From Ovis canadensis (taxonomy: Eukaryota > Chordata > Mammalia > Artiodactyla > Bovidae), in the NCBI RefSeq assembly GCF_042477335.2, contig NC_091249.1, positions 50,700,001 to 50,764,000 of the forward strand: a DNA stretch of 64,000 nt, read 5' to 3'. Under the pieces are notes generated by a model, which was not told the origin of the DNA, made no database searches, and saw only the letters and a list, made by a program, of their open reading frames with translations. The position numbers and the translations under genes were made by a program. Below, piece by piece: positions 61,996 to 64,000 of the stretch (position 1 is the first letter of the stretch; each line of letters opens with the position of its first letter).

Positions 61996-63052
61996 GCACT
62001 TTACAGCTTCAATTTATCTTTGGAAAAGTTCACGTATTCACTTAGCACACAATTCAAAAGGCACAAAAGGCTATACAGTACAACGTCCTGTTTTATGGAA
62101 TAATTACACAGATGCAGGCGCACACTTTCTTGACAGAGAGCAAGGAGCGTCTGTGGAACTGTCTTGCTCTCCCTTGGCTTTGGTGCCCATCATCTTTGGG
62201 GATGAAAGAACCTTGGCACTTCAGGCATCTCTTGATGATAGTGAATCCAAGTCCCCCTCTTCCTTGATGAAGGACAGCTTGCAACGTAAGACAACCAAGA
62301 AGACTGGGCCAGGCAGGGTCTTCCAAAGGTCCCCGCCCAGCTCTCAGTCAGCAAGAGGAGCACAGAGTCCTTCCCATACTGACTTGACCAGGGACCTCTC
62401 TGCTACAGGCATCTTCCAGGCCTGGGGTTCCGTGGAGCACACTTTGAGAAAGGATGCCAAGGCTGCCATGTATTGTGTCAGCAAGTAGAGCAAAGGCCCC
62501 CGCCCACCCGTCAAGTCTCTGGATGGTCCTGGACAAGCCTCAGTCCCTCTCTAGGCCCCTGATTTTGAAGGACACTATTAGCTTGGACACTTCAAATAGG
62601 CAGGGCAGCGCAGTGGTTGAGGGAATGGATTCTGAAGTCCACCTGTGTTCAGAGCAGGGTCTTGACGCTGACTCTGTGCGGCCTCAGGCAAGCCCCCTCC
62701 TCTCTAGACTTGGTTCTTTAGCAGTCACTTTGTCGTTGCAGGAATAAGATTGTGCATCCAGTCTGCCTGGGGCCAGGCCTGCTACACAGTGGACCCTGAA
62801 CTCTGGGGTCAAGTTCAGGCTCAGTCTCAGGCTGAAGCTCTAGACCAGACCCAGCTACCCTGCCCTCCCTCTCATGCCACCCCCCCTCCCCCTCCCGGGG
62901 CACATCTGGCAAACGGGCAGAATTTGATAGGGGCCTGGGGGAGAACCTTGAGTGATGGTGGTGGGTGGGCCAGGGCTGGACCCACAGACAAGGCTCCACC
63001 AGACGAGGGAGGCCTGGGTTCCCGAGCCCTTTCCTGGCGTCTCTTCCCACAG

Positions 63053-63119
63053 GTCCCTCCAGACATGATGGGGTGGCCGTGGCTGTCCTGCATCTTGCTT
63101 CCTGCCCTTGTGGTGTCTG
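63053..63119 (+). CDS. CDHR2: CDHR2 first coding exon: signal peptide
   Basis: The acceptor ttcccacag ends at 63052, so 12 bases of 5'UTR precede the ATG at 63065. The exon ends with G of a split Val codon before gtaggt. The presence of an acceptor shows that at least one further 5' exon lies upstream. Confidence 0.9.
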
Positions 63120-63463
63120 GTAGGTACCTCCCCTCTCCCATCAGCACTAACCAGGGGCCCTCAGCAGAACCCTCTAGAAGGGCGGGCTGCTGCTCCATCA
63201 GCAAAAACCTAGTTCCTACGGCCCAGCTCTATGCTTGGCTGCCGTGGGGAGGCCTGGGGAGGAATCCAGCCCCAGACTGGTGAGCTGGGCTGAAGGCTGG
63301 CTGCTGGGACTGGGACAGGCTCCCACGGGGGTAGATGGGGTTCAGTCTTTCCAGAGGTGTCCCAATGTCCCCGCACCCCTTGTCCCTGCAGTGGCAGCCA
63401 ATACGGCCCCAATGTTCGCAGCCAACATGTCGACAGTGAGCCTGCCCGAAGACCTGCCAGTCG
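63065..63463 (+). CDS. CDHR2: CDHR2 (protocadherin LKC), N-terminal two coding exons, gene continues past the window
   Basis: CDHR2 is a single-pass cadherin-related protein of the enterocyte brush border. It forms heterotypic intermicrovillar links with CDHR5. Exons 63065-63119 (coding part) and 63392-63463 join through a split Val codon. The first encodes a signal peptide with a hydrophobic core (WLSCILLPALVVS). The second encodes VAANTAPMFAANMSTVSLPEDLPVG, which matches the start of the mature human protein and the first cadherin repeat. The donor after exon 2 is gtgagt. Two in-frame ATGs (63065 and 63068) could start translation. The cadherin repeats, transmembrane helix and tail lie beyond the window. 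Confidence 0.93.
63392..63463 (+). CDS. CDHR2: CDHR2 second coding exon: mature N terminus
   Basis: A 72-base exon bounded by a tccctgcag acceptor and a gtgagt donor. The peptide ends SLPEDLPVG, a typical beginning of a cadherin repeat. Confidence 0.92.
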
Positions 63464-64000
63464 GTGAGTACGAGTTCCTGTGCCCAGATCGTGCCAAACC
63501 CTTACCCATAAGAGGGCCCGGGGTCCCCTGTGGGCTTGCTCCCCATCCCTGCAGCTCCACAGCACCTCATGTGGCAAAGATGGCCTGAAGGGAGTTTGTT
63601 CCAGAAGTTTCTTCTTTTCAGCTCTTTGGTCAAAGGCCCTCACACAGCATCAAATAATTAAGACCCACCCCAGGAGAACACCCCTCCCGCTTCCCATCTC
63701 TTTCAGGCTTTCTGATTTCCCTAGGGAGAAAGTACCCATTTGGTACCATTCTTCTTCTTCTATCTCTCTCACTTGCTCATCTTCCTCCATCCCTTGCTAT
63801 TTTTTTTTTTCCCTTAAACAGACAGAGAGCAGACTTGAGGCTCAGCGCCTTTCACAGACACATCTCATCAGAAGTCGACACTTTTGCTTTGCTTTTGTTG
63901 TCTTTGTAGAGTTATCTTCCATCTGTGGCGAGTGAGACAGGTTTTCCATGTACAGTAACAATCTAAAGTTCGCGTCTAAAATAAATGTATTTGCATAAAA
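63464..64000 (+). other. CDHR2: CDHR2 intron 2 (start)
   Basis: Intronic sequence to the window edge. It holds a pyrimidine-rich segment at about 63740-63815 and an A/T-rich end. No exon is recognised. Confidence 0.8.

Larger units (their letters stand above)
40800..63052 (+). other. CDHR2: Probable CDHR2 intron 1 / 5' flanking region
   Basis: About 22 kb with no supported coding exon. It is packed with L1, BovB, Bov-tA, CHR and MIR copies listed separately. The more unique parts are 42.2-43.3, 46.0-48.2, 48.4-50.0, 50.5-52.0, 52.3-53.9, 55.5-56.9, 58.5-59.2 and 60.5-61.6 kb. Its status as intron depends on where CDHR2 transcription starts. Confidence 0.5.

Overview
The window is nuclear DNA of a ruminant, most likely a bovid. 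The evidence is split, spliced vertebrate genes with GT/AG introns, CpG-island promoters, and a repeat content typical of ruminants: BovB LINE fragments, Bov-tA/Bov-A2 SINEs and CHR-type tRNA-derived SINEs, over a background of older L1, MIR and MER2 copies. The gene order FAF2 > < RNF44 ... CDHR2 > matches, from memory, human 5q35.2. Cattle chromosome 7 is the natural guess, but the sequence alone does not separate cattle from sheep, goat or buffalo.

Layout. (1) 1-11.2 kb, + strand: the last four coding exons of FAF2 (UBXD8/ETEA) and a SINE-free 3'UTR of about 3 kb ending near an ATTAAA signal. (2) 11.2-23.3 kb: convergent intergenic DNA with BovB, Bov-A2, Bov-tA, CHR and L1 insertions and no supported gene. 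(3) 23.3-34.3 kb, - strand: complete RNF44. Ten coding exons assemble without a gap into 432 codons ending in a RING-H2 domain. There are two candidate non-coding first exons and a CpG-island promoter with TATA, CCAAT, octamer and paired CRE motifs. (4) 34.5-39.4 kb: intergenic DNA with rearranged SINEs and a local duplication. (5) 39.4-40.8 kb: a second CpG-rich, promoter-like segment with three ZNF143/Staf-type motifs, the candidate 5' end of CDHR2. (6) 40.8-63.05 kb: repeat-rich DNA, probably CDHR2 intron 1, with a BovB copy of about 1.5 kb carrying a broken reverse transcriptase and several nested SINE-in-LINE insertions. (7) 63.05-64 kb, + strand: the first two coding exons of CDHR2 (signal peptide and mature N terminus); the gene runs out of the window.

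The three genes act in different processes: ER-associated degradation and lipid-droplet control (FAF2), ubiquitin ligation (RNF44) and brush-border intermicrovillar adhesion (CDHR2). They are neighbours by conserved synteny and nothing here suggests a functional cluster. I did not find a convincing undescribed biological system. The best leads are regulatory: the RNF44 promoter with a possible divergent first exon, a NAGNAG acceptor and a C15 polypyrimidine tract in RNF44, and the orphan CpG island with ZNF143 motifs. Exon boundaries were placed by reading frame, splice consensus and remembered human proteins; no alignment was run.
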